From NCBI GenBank assembly GCA_947095585.1, contig OX352762.1:96756249-96820248 (forward strand): a stretch of DNA of 64,000 bases, read 5' to 3'. How positions within the stretch are numbered: the first letter of the stretch is position 1; each line of letters begins with the position of its first letter. The notes beneath the pieces are model-generated. The model ran no database searches. It was given only the letters and a program-made list of their open reading frames with translations, and was not told the origin of the DNA. This document shows positions 47,951 through 58,900 of the stretch, piece by piece. Both the position numbers and the translations under genes were made by a program. The DNA is from Nephrocerus scutellatus. Its lineage: Eukaryota; Arthropoda; Insecta; Diptera; Pipunculidae.

Positions 47951-48192
47951 ATAGATTTTCGGTTTTAATATCAAAAAAATTAAATTTCTTTAATTTTGAG
48001 ATCGCTATTAATTCTTGCTATTATTACTCTTGCAGTTCTTTATGATTTTTAGTTTTTTTTTAAAAAAGTTTCTTTTAACTGTCGAAGTGTTTTTTAAACT
48101 TGTTGTTTCATTTTGAAAGTGTACTTTTATTTGGCCTCCAACTTCTCAAAACTGCACCTACATAATTATGATGATATTAGGATATGTGCATT
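47210..48192 (+). repeat. Pair of 75-bp direct repeats, 908 bp apart
   Basis: 47210-47283 and 48118-48192 are about 90% alike, sharing aaactgcacctacataatt and gtgtactttt(c/a)tttggcc. The second and third copies of the neighbouring AT-rich repeat lie between them, so a composite element may span roughly 47200-48200. No coding region is recognised. Confidence 0.6.
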
Positions 48193-48642
48193 AATCCAAC
48201 GAATCCTATACCAGACTTCTCCGACCACCCGTTTGTGTGTGACACATCACCATGTTGATGGTGATTGTAACTCCAACAATGACTACAACACTTGTTGTAG
48301 TACAGAAATACATTAAGATGACAATAGCGCACCGAACGGTCAGACCGCTGCTAACATCACATTAAAGCCGGATTTAAGTTTCCCTGTGTTGGTTTGAAGA
48401 TTCTTACTAATTTTTTGTTGCTGATGGTTGCCGTTGTACAGAGTCTATCGGTAGCATCTTCTATTATTTTGCTGCACACGTACATCACATTACCGCAAGT
48501 ACTAGAAGTACTCTCGCTCTCAAATGCCTGCGTATGCCGTTGAATTGAAAAAGTGTTTTTTTTTTAGATGGTATAATGCACCGGCAGCCGGTGGAAATAA
48601 CAGCAACAACAGATTTTCTATTGAAAACTCAAGCTTAGCCAC

Positions 48643-48672
48643 TATATAAAAGACAGAGAACTTCTATGTTCA
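48643..48672 (+). promoter_or_regulatory. Candidate core promoter of the Cpr47Ef-like gene
   Basis: TATATAAA at 48643-48650 followed by a TCATCG initiator-like site with its A at 48672, spacing about 29 bp. The implied 5' UTR runs to the ATG at 48950, about 280 nt. An upstream in-frame ATG at 48932 is also possible. Confidence 0.55.
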
Positions 48673-48949
48673 TCGTCACACAAGCTTGAACAATTGATCG
48701 GTTCAAAGGCAAAGGCATACAATTCAATTCGCTAAGCAGGAAGGATTTGAACTCAAGATATAGATATCGAAGAATAAGGATTTAATACGCATTATTATTT
48801 TTTTAGTGTGATGAATTAATCTGAAGTGGTAAAAATCGAAAAGTGACCTTAGACAATCGTTTGTTCTTTTGTGTTGTTTGACTTTCTTGGCGAAAGGATA
48901 CAGCAATATTAGTATTGTGGATTGAAAATTAATGGATAACAATTCAATC

Positions 48950-51900
48950 ATGAGAGTGGTAAGTAGCAAAGGACCCGGAAGTGTTCCTATGAAGAGTTTT
49001 TTTAATGTTTAATTTAAGAAATGCTCACCGGTAAAAAATTACTTAAAATCAAAAAACCTTATGTTTATAACTATATGTGAGAGCTGTAGTTTATTGTGTA
49101 GTGAGTATTGATGGGATTTCCAAGTGGGCAAAATTTTGTGTTAAATTCATAAATGATATATACGATACGTCATTTAAAGACATGCTGATAAAAGTAACAA
49201 TTAAATATACTCGTAAGAGAAGAAACAAATTTATCGAATAAAAGTCAAATTTAAAAGAAAACTTTAAAACTGAATCCACGAAACTCGAAGGAAGCAAGTG
49301 ACCTGCAACCACCCCTGAGAGCTATACATAACACTTGAACAAAATTTTTCGAGTACATACAAGAGTTTATCTTGGTACATGCAACCAGAAACGAGCGAAT
49401 TAAAAAAAAAAAAAGGTTTTTTTCAGTGTATTGTGTACTATCCAAAGCTAAGCCGAGCCAATGCACAAAAAAAGGAATACGTTGTCGAAAGTTTTCAGTA
49501 GGTTTTTATTTTCTTATATTAATGCAAGCAATTCTTCTAATTTAAACATTGTTCAAAAATACTCTTACGTGCCCAAACAATAAAATTGACCATAACTATT
49601 ATAGCAATTTATGCAGTTCGCAAACTAAAATTCTAAGTCACACAAGTTCCTCATTGACGGAGCGATTAATTTCAGTTTTGTATTTTTATTCGACAAACAA
49701 AAATTTAAAAACAAGAGCACCAGTGCGGACTTTTGCCTTCAGTGAGAAATCCCCAATTTATAAATCAGTGAATCAAATTTGCTAACTTATAAGTACCTCT
49801 AGTCATTGGCATAAGTTTTTTGATATTTCCAAAGAAATCATAATATCCTTTATATATATTGCTCGCTATTTTAACAAAAAAATATACCTGATATTATATT
49901 AAAAGAATGTTTAAAATTATTTGACATACCTAATAATTCTGTATAAGAAGCGATGACAGATATTTTGTTTTTATGTTGTACCTCTTCTAAAATTGTAGTT
50001 GTAGTACCTACATAATATTTCTTGAAATAATTGGCTGTATCCATAGGCACGTTGGCTTTAAGCTGTAGGTCCATTGCATTTGTGTGCAAAAATATAATAC
50101 GCACAATACGAATAGTAGCACGAAGCTAGGCCCTGGACCACCATATTCTGTTGCACCAAATATTATTATTTGCTGTCGCCATAGAATCTTACAAACATGT
50201 TCAGAAGAAGTGTTTTTTTAAAGCCAAAAAACCATTCTATACTTGCATTATTTAGTCATTTAAGAATACAACGAGATATAATGGATTATTGATTTTATGA
50301 TTTGATTACTATAATAGATGGTAATATTTTCGTTTACTACTATTACACCAATTATTATTTTAGTATAATAGAATCGCTTAGCGCATGAATACTATTCAAT
50401 AATTACAATTAATTAATTTATTAGTTTAATAATAATAATATTCGGCGCGACAGACCATTGCGGTCCAAGGCCTAGCTTCTCGCGACCATTTGTGTTGCAC
50501 ATGTATATTTTTGGGCACAAATGAAAGGGACCTACAATTTAGGGCCGGATCCGAACGGCGAATTCAGAAGAGCTTTCCGTGACAAGTTATTACTCTGTTT
50601 GTCACCCATTCGCGAGAGGTGGGACACCGTGAAAAATACTTTTGGTGTTACTGGGATTCGAACCACGAACCTCCTGCCATGTGCACTTCCACTCAACCAC
50701 GGCGCCCAAATTTATTAGTTTATTTGTATTACATTCGGCAATTTGATTCTAGGCTTATTCTATTAGCACAATTCCACTAGACACAATTTCACTGGACACA
50801 ATTCCACTGGACACAATTCCACTGGCACTATTCCACTTCGCACAATTCCACTGGGCACAAATTCACGCTCGTGATTTACCACCCTAAATGCGTTTGATTA
50901 TAAAGTTATATATTAAGTTAAATTATGAAAGTTGAATTCGTTTGATGATAAGACAAGTTAAACTAAAAAAGTTTCCTAAAGAGAGAATACGAATGTTATA
51001 TAAAAAATCAAGTGGAATTGTGCCAGTGGAATTGTGTCTAGTGGAATTGTGTTAATGGAATCGGCCATCTAAATATCTTTACAAAACTTCACAATATACG
51101 ATTGTCAATACGTTGAAACGAAAGCTAAGCTCAACAACCTCATATCCCAAAAAATGTAAATGTTTAAAAACGTCACTTTTTTCCTTTTTTAAAAAGTTTA
51201 GAAGTAGAATCTTTTTTTTTATAAATCTACTTAATTACATTTTTCTAATTTCCTATTTTCCAAATGGAATATTCATCTAAATTACAAAGAATGTTTTCAT
51301 CAATAACTTAATTCAGCTTCTCATGATCTCTTAAGATACTTCTGTAATGCTAGCAAGCAATTGTAATAGGAAAAATATTTCAATAATCCATATTCCCTCA
51401 CAAATAATACTTCCCACAGCGAATAAAAATGATGTTGCACACGAATACACGAATTTCTACTGAAAAGAGTACTTGATGTAAATACCTATCATTAAAGACC
51501 GAACAAACTACAACATCAGTAGCGATGTGAAATTAACGAATTAATTAATTTGTTTCCATCCGTAGTTATTCCCTCCTCCTTGCTTGTGTTAGCTTCTTTT
51601 AAAGTGGATAACAAAGGAACAAAGCGTTGTGTACAAGGTACATCACTATACAGTTTCCTAACTAAAACAAAGAATATTTTTTCCACATTTTCTTTGGAAG
51701 AAGCAATATACAGTCAGATAGATTTATTCAAATGTGTTACTTAATAGGGAATGACTAAATAGTCATTTCCATTAAATTTAAAGCATCTGCAGAAGTAAAA
51801 TCCCATGGAATGGTAGTGTAGTTTTACTGTAATGATGAAGATGTTGCTGTATGGCATTTGAAGCAGACGATCGCGGAACATCTATTACGTGTTACAGTAA

Positions 51901-54900
51901 TTCCCAGATTACATGTTGTGGTGAATGACTTCGATTTTAGATTTATTGTGCTATTGTGGAAATGGGTGGTCACCGTCGAAAATATTTTATGACATTGCTT
52001 CTTACCCTTTTCGTTTATTGTAGTTGTAAATTTATTTCGAATGATAACTGCCCTCCCTCCAATCTGTGAACCATTATTAGGTAACTGTAGGTTGATGGTG
52101 CAAAACGTAAGTTGGCCGCCACCAGCTCATCTCGTGAACTGTGATATATTAAAAAATATTATTCACAGCAATAATGAGAGGATAAGTCCGCACAGCGTCT
52201 TCAAACCAAATGGACTATTAAAGTCCATGCAACTTTATCCAAAGAAAGAACTCGATTTTATTATGGAGTATATTAGCAATGCGCTGCAGACAGAATGATG
52301 TAAACGCTTTGTTGGGATTTTTAGCCACAGCTTTAAAAAAAACAACGCTGATACATTTTTTCGTTAATAAACGACAAAGTGAACCCTCTTTCTGCAACAG
52401 GAGTTTGGAGTACTGAATCTGTCTGATGTGATATAACTTGCTTGCAGGTTTTAACTTCACTTATGGAACTGAATGGTGGTCGTACACCCTGTAACACTGT
52501 TTAGTGCCGTTTAGTCACGAATTTGTTGTTAGTTTTTTTTTTACATTGTCTTCTATGCGGGAAACTCTTTGGTTCATCAATAGCTTCGTCTTCGCTTACT
52601 AATGTTACCCCTGCACTGTACTGAGTAGGAGCAGATTTTTCCTTTACTGAGGCGTTGTCGAATTGAAAATGAATGGGCATAGCATTGAATGTGCATTTAC
52701 ATAGCAAGTGTGTATCTTAACTTGAAAACTAAATTTAAATGTCAGTGATATAAGGACACATTTTTCATTTAATTTTAATTTAAATACCGCGAGATATATG
52801 CTAACGGGCACGATATTAAACCTAAGATTGCAATGGCCGATTTATGGCTATTATCTTTTGCGTAATTCGTTAGTCCACGAAAAATATTATTGAGCTTAAA
52901 GCCATTTTATGTTGTCATATAATTTGAAATGATTTCTTGCTGTGTATATAGACATTGTTGTGTCTATATATGTATCATTCTGTCACAATCTCTGTCTCTA
53001 TTCAATCCAATTAATATAACGTTTCATATTTAATTTAATTTAAAAAGAAAGGGAAGAATGTTTTGAAAGATCAAACTAAGTCACCATTAGAAAAAGTTTT
53101 CTAACTTGCAACAGAGCTAGAACTTTAAACGGCAAAAAGCCAAGAAAGATAATAAATTGAAAAAATGTGGATTTCGAGTCATACATTTCAATCCTACAAT
53201 TTATTAAAAGTTTCCATCTGGACAAAAAAAATCACTTTGCCCCAACTTAATTGCCGAGATAAGCTACTAGTTATTGCCAAAAATGACAATATGTTGAAAG
53301 GAGGTTTTTTTAAATTATGAGGTCTCCATTTACCTATTCTTCTTCTTCTACGCAGCTAACAGTTGTTTAATTAATGCCTTAAAATACGTTTTTACTAACA
53401 CGACCTTTTACCACCAGCGACACCAAATCTGTATTCCACATTATTCATCTTAGAAGGCACATCTCTCACTGCCAAATGTCAAACAGCTCGGTAACAAGAC
53501 AAGGTGCAAACATCGATCGGTAGATCGATGGGAATGTCAACGATTACGAAAGTCATGAACCATTGTCGATAGACAGTAATTCCTTGGAGGCTGTTAGTGG
53601 TGCGGTGAGTGAGTCAGTACACCATTCACATTCACATCGTATCGTGTTGGGTGTTCAAGAAGAAGCGCATTTCTCGCGTGCATTGTGCAGTGACCTGCTT
53701 TGAGCTGTATCTATAACTTGAATTCATTTAACCTGCATAGAATTCTGGTAGTGCTCACTCTCTAATGGTAACGCTATGTTGCTTTGTGAGGGAACCTATT
53801 GAAGTGAATCTAACCGAAGTTTGATGTCATCTCAGGGCAAAAAATTGCTTAAAATTTTCGCATCAAGAATGTCGCCATTGAAATATCATGCTGTGTTTAA
53901 TCGCACATGGAAACAGATATTGTGCTGAGTCCTACCCATCTTTGTTGATGATGGTTCCATGAATTGCTTTTAGATTTTTCAATGTGTTGCTGCTACCTGA
54001 GGGCCTTAATCAAGAGCCGGGACTTGTATGAGAAGCAAAATTTCTTCAAGTTTCGATCTAGCACATGTCACGATATGAACAAATGATTGTCGTATTAATT
54101 GCTGATATGCGCAGAGTATCTGTTGAAAATATATAGGAATCTTGAAACTAAAAACTTTGTCCTTATATATCTGTTTTTTGTTTTGTGTGTTTGTATGCAT
54201 TTCTAATTCTAAAAACCATTTTTTTTCGTAGGTGATATTTGCAGTCCTTATAACGGTGAGTCATTGCGCTCGACTAGACAACAACTACTTACCACCACCA
54301 CCTGGAGCGGCTAGTGCAGGCGGAGGTCCTGGTCTCCAAGGCCCAGGTGGAAACAATGGCTTAGGAGGATTCAGTGGCGCTGGTGGGCCAAGCCGGCCGA
54401 TTGGCGGTGGTGGAGGTGGCTTTGGTGGTGCCGGAAGACCGCAGCAACCGTCGCAACCATCGGGACCACCAATCGAGATTCTATCTTATGAGAATGAAAA
54501 CTACGGTGACGGCAGCTATAAGTTTAGCTACGAGACGGCCAATGGCATCAAGGCTCAGGAAGAAGGTGATATAAAGAATAAAGGCTCTGACAATGAGATT
54601 CCGACAGTGATGGGTTCATATACTTATATATCACCTGAGGGGGAGGAAATTACTGTAACGTATATTGCGGATGAGAACGGATTCCAGCCACAAGGCAACC
54701 ATCTACCGACACCACCACCGATTCCCGAGGCTATTCAAAAAGCTCTGGCTGCTACTGCGGCAGCTCAGGGAACTGCTGGCTCTGGGGGTTATGGTGGTAG
54801 TGGTCGTGGTAGTGGCGTTGGAGGATATGGAGCTGGTGGTGGAGCTGGAGGTGGTAGTGGACGTGGTGGTGGTACAGGAAGCGCTGGTGGTTATGGCAGT

Positions 54901-55812
54901 GCTGGAGGCTCAGGTGGTGGAAGTGGAGGTAGCGGTGGAGGAGCTGGTGGTTATGGTGGAGGCGCTGGAAGTGGCGGTTCAGGAGGATTTGGAGGTGGTG
55001 GACGTGGAGGTGGATCTGGTGGAATAGGTGGTAGTGGCAGTGCAGGAGGATTCGGCGGTGGTGGTGGACGTGGTGGTGGAGGTGGAGGTGCTGGAGGAGC
55101 TGGAGGAGCTGGTGGCTATGGACGAGGAGCAAGTAGTGGCGGTGCAGGCGGATTTGGAGGCGGTGCTGGAGGTGGTGCAGGAGGAGCTGGTGGATATGGA
55201 GGCGGAGCTGGTGGTGGCGGTTCTGCTGGTGGTGCTGGAGGAGGTGGTGGTTATGGAGGAGGAGCTGGTAGTGGTGGTTCAGGAGGATTTGGAGGCGGTG
55301 GCCGTGGAGGTGGCGCTGGAGGTGGCGCTGGAGGTGGCGCTGGAGGTGGTGCAGGAGGAGCTGGTGGATATGGAGGCGGAGCTGGTGGATATGGAGGCGG
55401 AGCTGGTGGTGGCGGTTCTGCAGGTGGTGCTGGAGGAGCTGGTGGTTATGGAGGAGGAGCTGGTAGTGGTGGTTCAGGAGGATTTGGAAGCGGTGGCCGT
55501 GGAGGTGGCGCTGGAGGTGGTGCAGGAGGAGCTGGTGGATATGGAGGCGGAGCTGGTGGTGGTGGTTCTGCAGGTGGTGCTGGAGGAGCTGGTGGTTATG
55601 GTGGAGGAGCTGGTAGTGGAGGTTCAGGAGGATTTGGAAGCGGTGGCCGTGGAGGTGGCGCTGGAGGAACTGGTGGACATGGAGGCGGAGCTGGTGGTGG
55701 CGGTGGACGTGGAGGTGGTAGTGGTGGCGGCGGTGGTGCCGGTAATCAGTACGTTCCTCCCGGTAGACCAGGCAATGGAGCTTTCAACCCTCAAACTGGA
55801 TACAATTACTAG
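48950..55812 (+). CDS. Cpr47Ef: Glycine-rich RR-1 cuticle protein, Cpr47Ef-like (about 529 aa)
   Basis: Large structural cuticle protein with a chitin-binding RR-1 domain. Exon 1 is 48950-48958 (MRV, donor GTAAGT). After a 5.3-kb intron, exon 2 is 54232-55812 (acceptor tttcgtag) and starts [20 protein letters not shown], so the joined start is a good signal peptide. An in-frame ATG at 48932 would add six residues. A proline- and glycine-rich linker (residues about 24-83) precedes the RR-1 core (about 93-168; [58 protein letters not shown]). Then comes a glycine-rich tail of about 330 residues built from [18 protein letters not shown] modules, ending [25 protein letters not shown]. The tail contains a DNA-level repeat of 171-174 bp. 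Layout and order match Drosophila Cpr47Ef; exon 1 is inferred from splice signals and frame. Confidence 0.88.
50040..50166 (+). mobile_element. SINE 3' fragment in the Cpr47Ef-like intron
   Basis: Matches the body and end of the SINE at 50429-50708, reversed: ctgtaggtcc, gcatttgtgtgcaaaaata, gaagctaggccctgg, and a tail with aaatattattattt. It lacks the tRNA-like head and is diverged. It lies in opposite orientation to the full copy 260 bp away. Confidence 0.6.
50429..50708 (-). mobile_element. tRNA-derived SINE, about 280 bp, with 14-bp target duplication
   Basis: Minus-strand head at 50707-50640 contains RNA polymerase III promoter boxes: A box TGGTTGAGTGG (50699-50689) and B box GGTTCGAATCC (50664-50654), spaced as in tRNAs. 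A body of about 200 bp follows, and the 3' end is an (ATT)n run at 50441-50429. It is flanked by the perfect direct repeat aatttattagttta (50415-50428 and 50709-50722). This shows a real insertion by target-primed reverse transcription. The partner LINE is unknown. Confidence 0.88.
50752..51066. mobile_element. Foldback-like element with inverted minisatellite arms
   Basis: Left arm (50752-50870) is a tandem array of units like acacaattccactgg, about 16-17 bp each, roughly six times. Right arm (51009-51066) is the inverse, aagtggaattgtg units about three times. The outer ends also pair (ggcttattctatta against the complement of taatggaatcggcc). The centre is AT-rich and non-coding. Terminal inverted repeats made of short tandem repeats recall Foldback-type transposons. 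No clear target duplication was found. Confidence 0.6.
51067..54231 (+). other. Rest of intron 1 of the Cpr47Ef-like gene
   Basis: AT-rich intronic sequence. The piece gtacaccctgtaac at 52484-52497 matches the end of the 162-bp MITE family. An 85-codon plus-strand frame at 52041-52298 is unrecognised. The acceptor tttcgtag precedes 54232. Confidence 0.5.
55177..55690 (+). repeat. Coding minisatellite of 171-174 bp in the glycine-rich tail
   Basis: Three units start with gcaggaggagctggtggata at 55177, 55351 and 55522. Each encodes a [19 protein letters not shown] stretch, then [13 protein letters not shown] and GRGGGAGG. The first unit is slightly different ([10 protein letters not shown]). 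The second has an extra in-frame copy of its first 18-21 bp. All changes keep the frame. Confidence 0.85.
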
Positions 55813-56564
55813 ACCGACAAACCTACCATTGTAGATATGTAATTTTAGCCATCTTGTACTTTCTACTCTTTTCATCTGAAAATACTCGTACTTTGTAATT
55901 TATTTAACATGTCTCTCATCTTTTTATAATGTATAATACTTAACTTTACGTGGTGTGACGAAAACATGTAATTGCCATTATTTAATCATTTATTCATGTT
56001 GTGTATTGCTTATTATAATCTATTAATGAAACGACCGCATTAAAACTTAACTTCTTTATAAGGAATTTCCTTGAAGGACATTAGATTTAAGGATTTTCTT
56101 TGTTAATATGGCTAGTGACGGTGTTTTCAATTGATTTTTCAAGTATTTTTGCTTCTTGCCAACACCAGCAGGAAAGAAAATTACTAGAAGTTGAACGCAT
56201 GATGTATGGTTTATTATTTTAATTTTTCCGCGTTATAAAAAATTATTATAGTAGCTATGTATTATTTTGTATTTAAATTGAAATGATAATGGACAAATAA
56301 AAACATGTTCAATAAGATAACAGTTAAAGGTTTCTTTCCTAATTGACTGGCAGATGTTTTATCTATGAAATTGTCAAAAGAATTTTATTTCCTTTCTTTC
56401 ATTATCATTTTCTAATGTATAGGCGGAATCTTGTCCTAGCCACCGGAATGCTCAATCATATCATGGTCTTAGAAATATTAGAAATATTTTCAAAACGAAT
56501 AATCGACTCTTTTTTTATACATACTGTATCTATACATCAATACGTGAAGATAAAACATTGTACC
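55813..56564 (+). other. 3' UTR and downstream flank of the Cpr47Ef-like gene
   Basis: AT-rich, with AATAAA at 56296-56301, about 485 nt past the stop, as a candidate poly-A signal; an ATTAAA near 56039 is an alternative. No gene is seen beyond it. Confidence 0.5.
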
Positions 56565-56625
56565 CCATTTTAAGCATATTGCCCGCATGGAGGAGTATAA
56601 GATTTGGCATAGCTAAAGTTTATAT

Positions 56626-57629
56626 ATATCCTTCAAGACAGGATAGCCCCATACGCTAAAGGCATCATTGTTCATACCCGTGTGGCTTCATCCCAAGCAA
56701 ATCAACAACTGATCACCTTTACACCCTTAAGCAGGTGATGAAAAATGTCTAGACTTTCAAAACCTTTTTATTTATAAAGCAGGATGGACTGGCTTGCGTC
56801 CTCTTCAACCTGGCGTTGGAGAAAGTGATCCGAGACTTAACGGCTAGAAGAACAATTCTCTATAAGTCCATTCAGATATCATCAGCTATCATCCAGATCG
56901 AGCAGGCGGTACGAAATCTGGGGCTGCACATAAATGAGAGCAAAACAAAGTACATGGTGGCCACGTGTGCGAGTAGATCCAACATTGGTCCCTGAATTCA
57001 AATAGTGCAGCCAAATTTGAAGTAGTCTAATCCTTTAACTATCTCGGGTCAACTGTAGCAGCCGATAACAGCATGGAACCAGAAATACGCAGACGGTTGC
57101 TTAAAGCCAACAAAGCCTACTATAGTCTGCCAAGACTCTTCTAATCCAGGAATTTAACCATAACATCCAAGCTGCTGGTATATAAGACAATTGTCATACC
57201 AGTACTTACATATGGATTCGAGACTTGGGTAAAAAGCACTCTGACCTCTTAGCCGCGTTCGAGAGAAAAGTCTTACGGAGAATTGTTGGCCCCGTATGTG
57301 AGGAAGGACGATTCCGGTGACTCTATAATGATGGGATCTACGTGCGTTACCGCGATGTCGACATCGTGAACAGAAGTGAGCTCGGTAGGCTCCGGTGAGC
57401 AGGACATCTAGCTCTAATGAGCGAAGATGACCCTAATCGGAAAAACCTTTGTGGTAGGATTTATGGAACGAGGCTGGCCAAGCCTACGCTGGAAGGATGG
57501 CTTAGACCAGGACGCCCAGATTTTAGGGATGCCAAACTGGATGACATCGGCTAGAAATCGGGACCAGTAGATAGATTTTTTGCGTGAGGCCAGGACCAGA
57601 CACCGGTTGTAGAGCCAAATATGATGATG
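56626..57629 (+). mobile_element. Family A non-LTR retrotransposon, 5'-truncated, 11-bp target duplication
   Basis: Starts inside the RT (tccttcaagacaggatagcc, as 21453-21472) and includes pieces for the GFIPGKSTTD-like region, the palm-to-thumb junction (NESKTKYMVAT, about 56935-56970), the thumb and the 3' end (tagagccaaatatgatgatg). The RT core between about 56760 and 56785 and the YADD region are deleted. The flanks aaagtttatat (56615-56625 and 57630-57640) are identical, and joining them restores repeat X as seen at 41083-41150. Confidence 0.9.
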
Positions 57630-57640
57630 AAAGTTTATAT

Positions 57641-57900
57641 GGAGAAGGACTGCATCAGAAAGCTAAAATATTATACATAATTTACATTTTAATTTTTTAT
57701 TTTCATAGGTAGGTACGGCAGGGAATTAAGGCAAACAACACACGCTAATGACGTATTTGTACACGCTCGCAGCTGACGTAATAGAACAAAATTCAATAAA
57801 ATTAAATGGAATGATTTTGACAAAATCTTTGATCTAATCTTTGACAAAAGAACCGCAATAACGTTCAAACTTAAAAAATTAATGAATGTTGGTCTCCCAC
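57641..57900. other. Remainder of repeat X and unassigned AT-rich sequence
   Basis: The first 15-20 bp complete repeat X. The rest shows no gene, RNA or repeat that I can name. Confidence 0.4.
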
Positions 57901-58037
57901 TCAGTATTCCAACGCACTAAACACTGATCCACGGCGGATTAACGCCTTGTAAATAATAGCCCACTTAGGGGCATTGAAGTACTTCTTGATATATCGTTTT
58001 AGGTAACCTTTTGACAAGTTTATAGCATTTTTAGCAA
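57901..58037 (-). mobile_element. Family B thumb fragment, head to head with the next copy
   Basis: The minus-strand frame reads ISDHIFTIAKNAINLSKGYL, then AIIYKALIRR and ALEY. It aligns with the thumb region at 58680-58800 (NDNIFSIAKYAARCLGFLKR, ATIYKAYIRPKLE) but is more diverged. It ends at the point where the plus-strand copy begins. Confidence 0.7.
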
Positions 58038-58039
58038 TG

Positions 58040-58900
58040 GTAAATATGTGGTCGCTGATGGTATTCCCGCTACAATTTACAGGTGGATGGCTTATCTCAC
58101 TGAAAAGTGGAACCTGTCTATTCATAAATTTTCTGAAAGTAAAGTTGTTGCACTCGATTTTTTCAAGGCATTTGACAGAGTCTGGCATCATGCTCTTTTT
58201 TTCAAAAATTATGCCTATGGAATTGATAAGTCCATGCTTGATTGGACGAGTAACTACCTTTCTGGCCCTTCAATCCAGGTCATATTGGTTCAAATCCAAT
58301 ATTCACCGCATAAACCGCGGCGTTCCCCAAGGCTCTGTTTTGTCTCCGACACTCTTTCTCATTTTCATTAACGATCTCCTATTCGCTACTTCTAATCCAA
58401 TCCATTTCATATGATTTCACGCTTTCTGCACGTCCCTCTATATCGCAAGTTGAACTTGAACAACAACGTATGTTAAGCACGTTAAATTCTGACCTTGACA
58501 GCATAACAAGTTGGGGACTACATAATAGAGTTAAATTTAACTCTTCAAAACCTCTATGCTTTCTTCTGTCGTTAAAGCGTAGTTTAAATCCGATACCTTT
58601 ATCCATGAATGGATCTTGCATCAAAGAAACTGAAAAACTCTCAATTCTCGGTATGTGCGTCAACAACAAGCTTCGTTGGAATGACAACATATTTTCCATC
58701 GCCAAGTATGCTGCGAGATGTTTAGGTTTCCTAAAACGGTGCAAGATGTACTTCACTCCTTCAGATCTGGCTACTATTTACAAGGCATATATTCGCCCTA
58801 AACTTGAATAGAACTGTATAGTCTGGGCAGGTGTTCCACAGTCCACATTGCATCTACTAGACAGAATTCAGAACCGCGCATTAAGAATAATTTCCCAAAT
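58040..58900 (+). mobile_element. Family B non-LTR retrotransposon fragment with partial RT core
   Basis: RT fingers and palm: KWNLSIHKFSESKVVALDFF-KAFDRVWHHALFF (58099-58200), a membrane-free stretch LSGPSIQVILVQI, NRGVPQGSVLSPTLFLIFIN (58312-58371), then after a frameshift the thumb LNSDLDSITSWGLHNRVKFN (58481-58540) to IYKAYIRPKLE (58770-58808). The YADD box region at about 58390-58430 is frameshifted. It then passes into IVWAGVPQSTLHLLDRIQNRA and ends near 58890. It is the most complete family B copy here but is still dead. Confidence 0.88.

Noticed and set aside
52041..52298. 85-codon plus-strand frame in the cuticle gene intron
   Set aside because: Somewhat protein-like, but no motif, splice or homology evidence is available.
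54752..55132. Antisense frame of 126 codons rich in His and Leu
   Set aside because: It is the reverse complement of the glycine-rich coding repeats of the cuticle gene; long open frames on the other strand are expected from GGN codons.
55028..55834. 268-codon frame rich in Val, Leu and Glu
   Set aside because: A frame-shifted reading of the same glycine repeats; the correct frame (54232-55812) has the RR-1 domain and signal peptide.
57901..58900. 5' inversion of a single family B element
   Set aside because: The minus-strand piece covers the same thumb region that is also present in the plus-strand piece, so it is a second copy, not an inverted part of one element.
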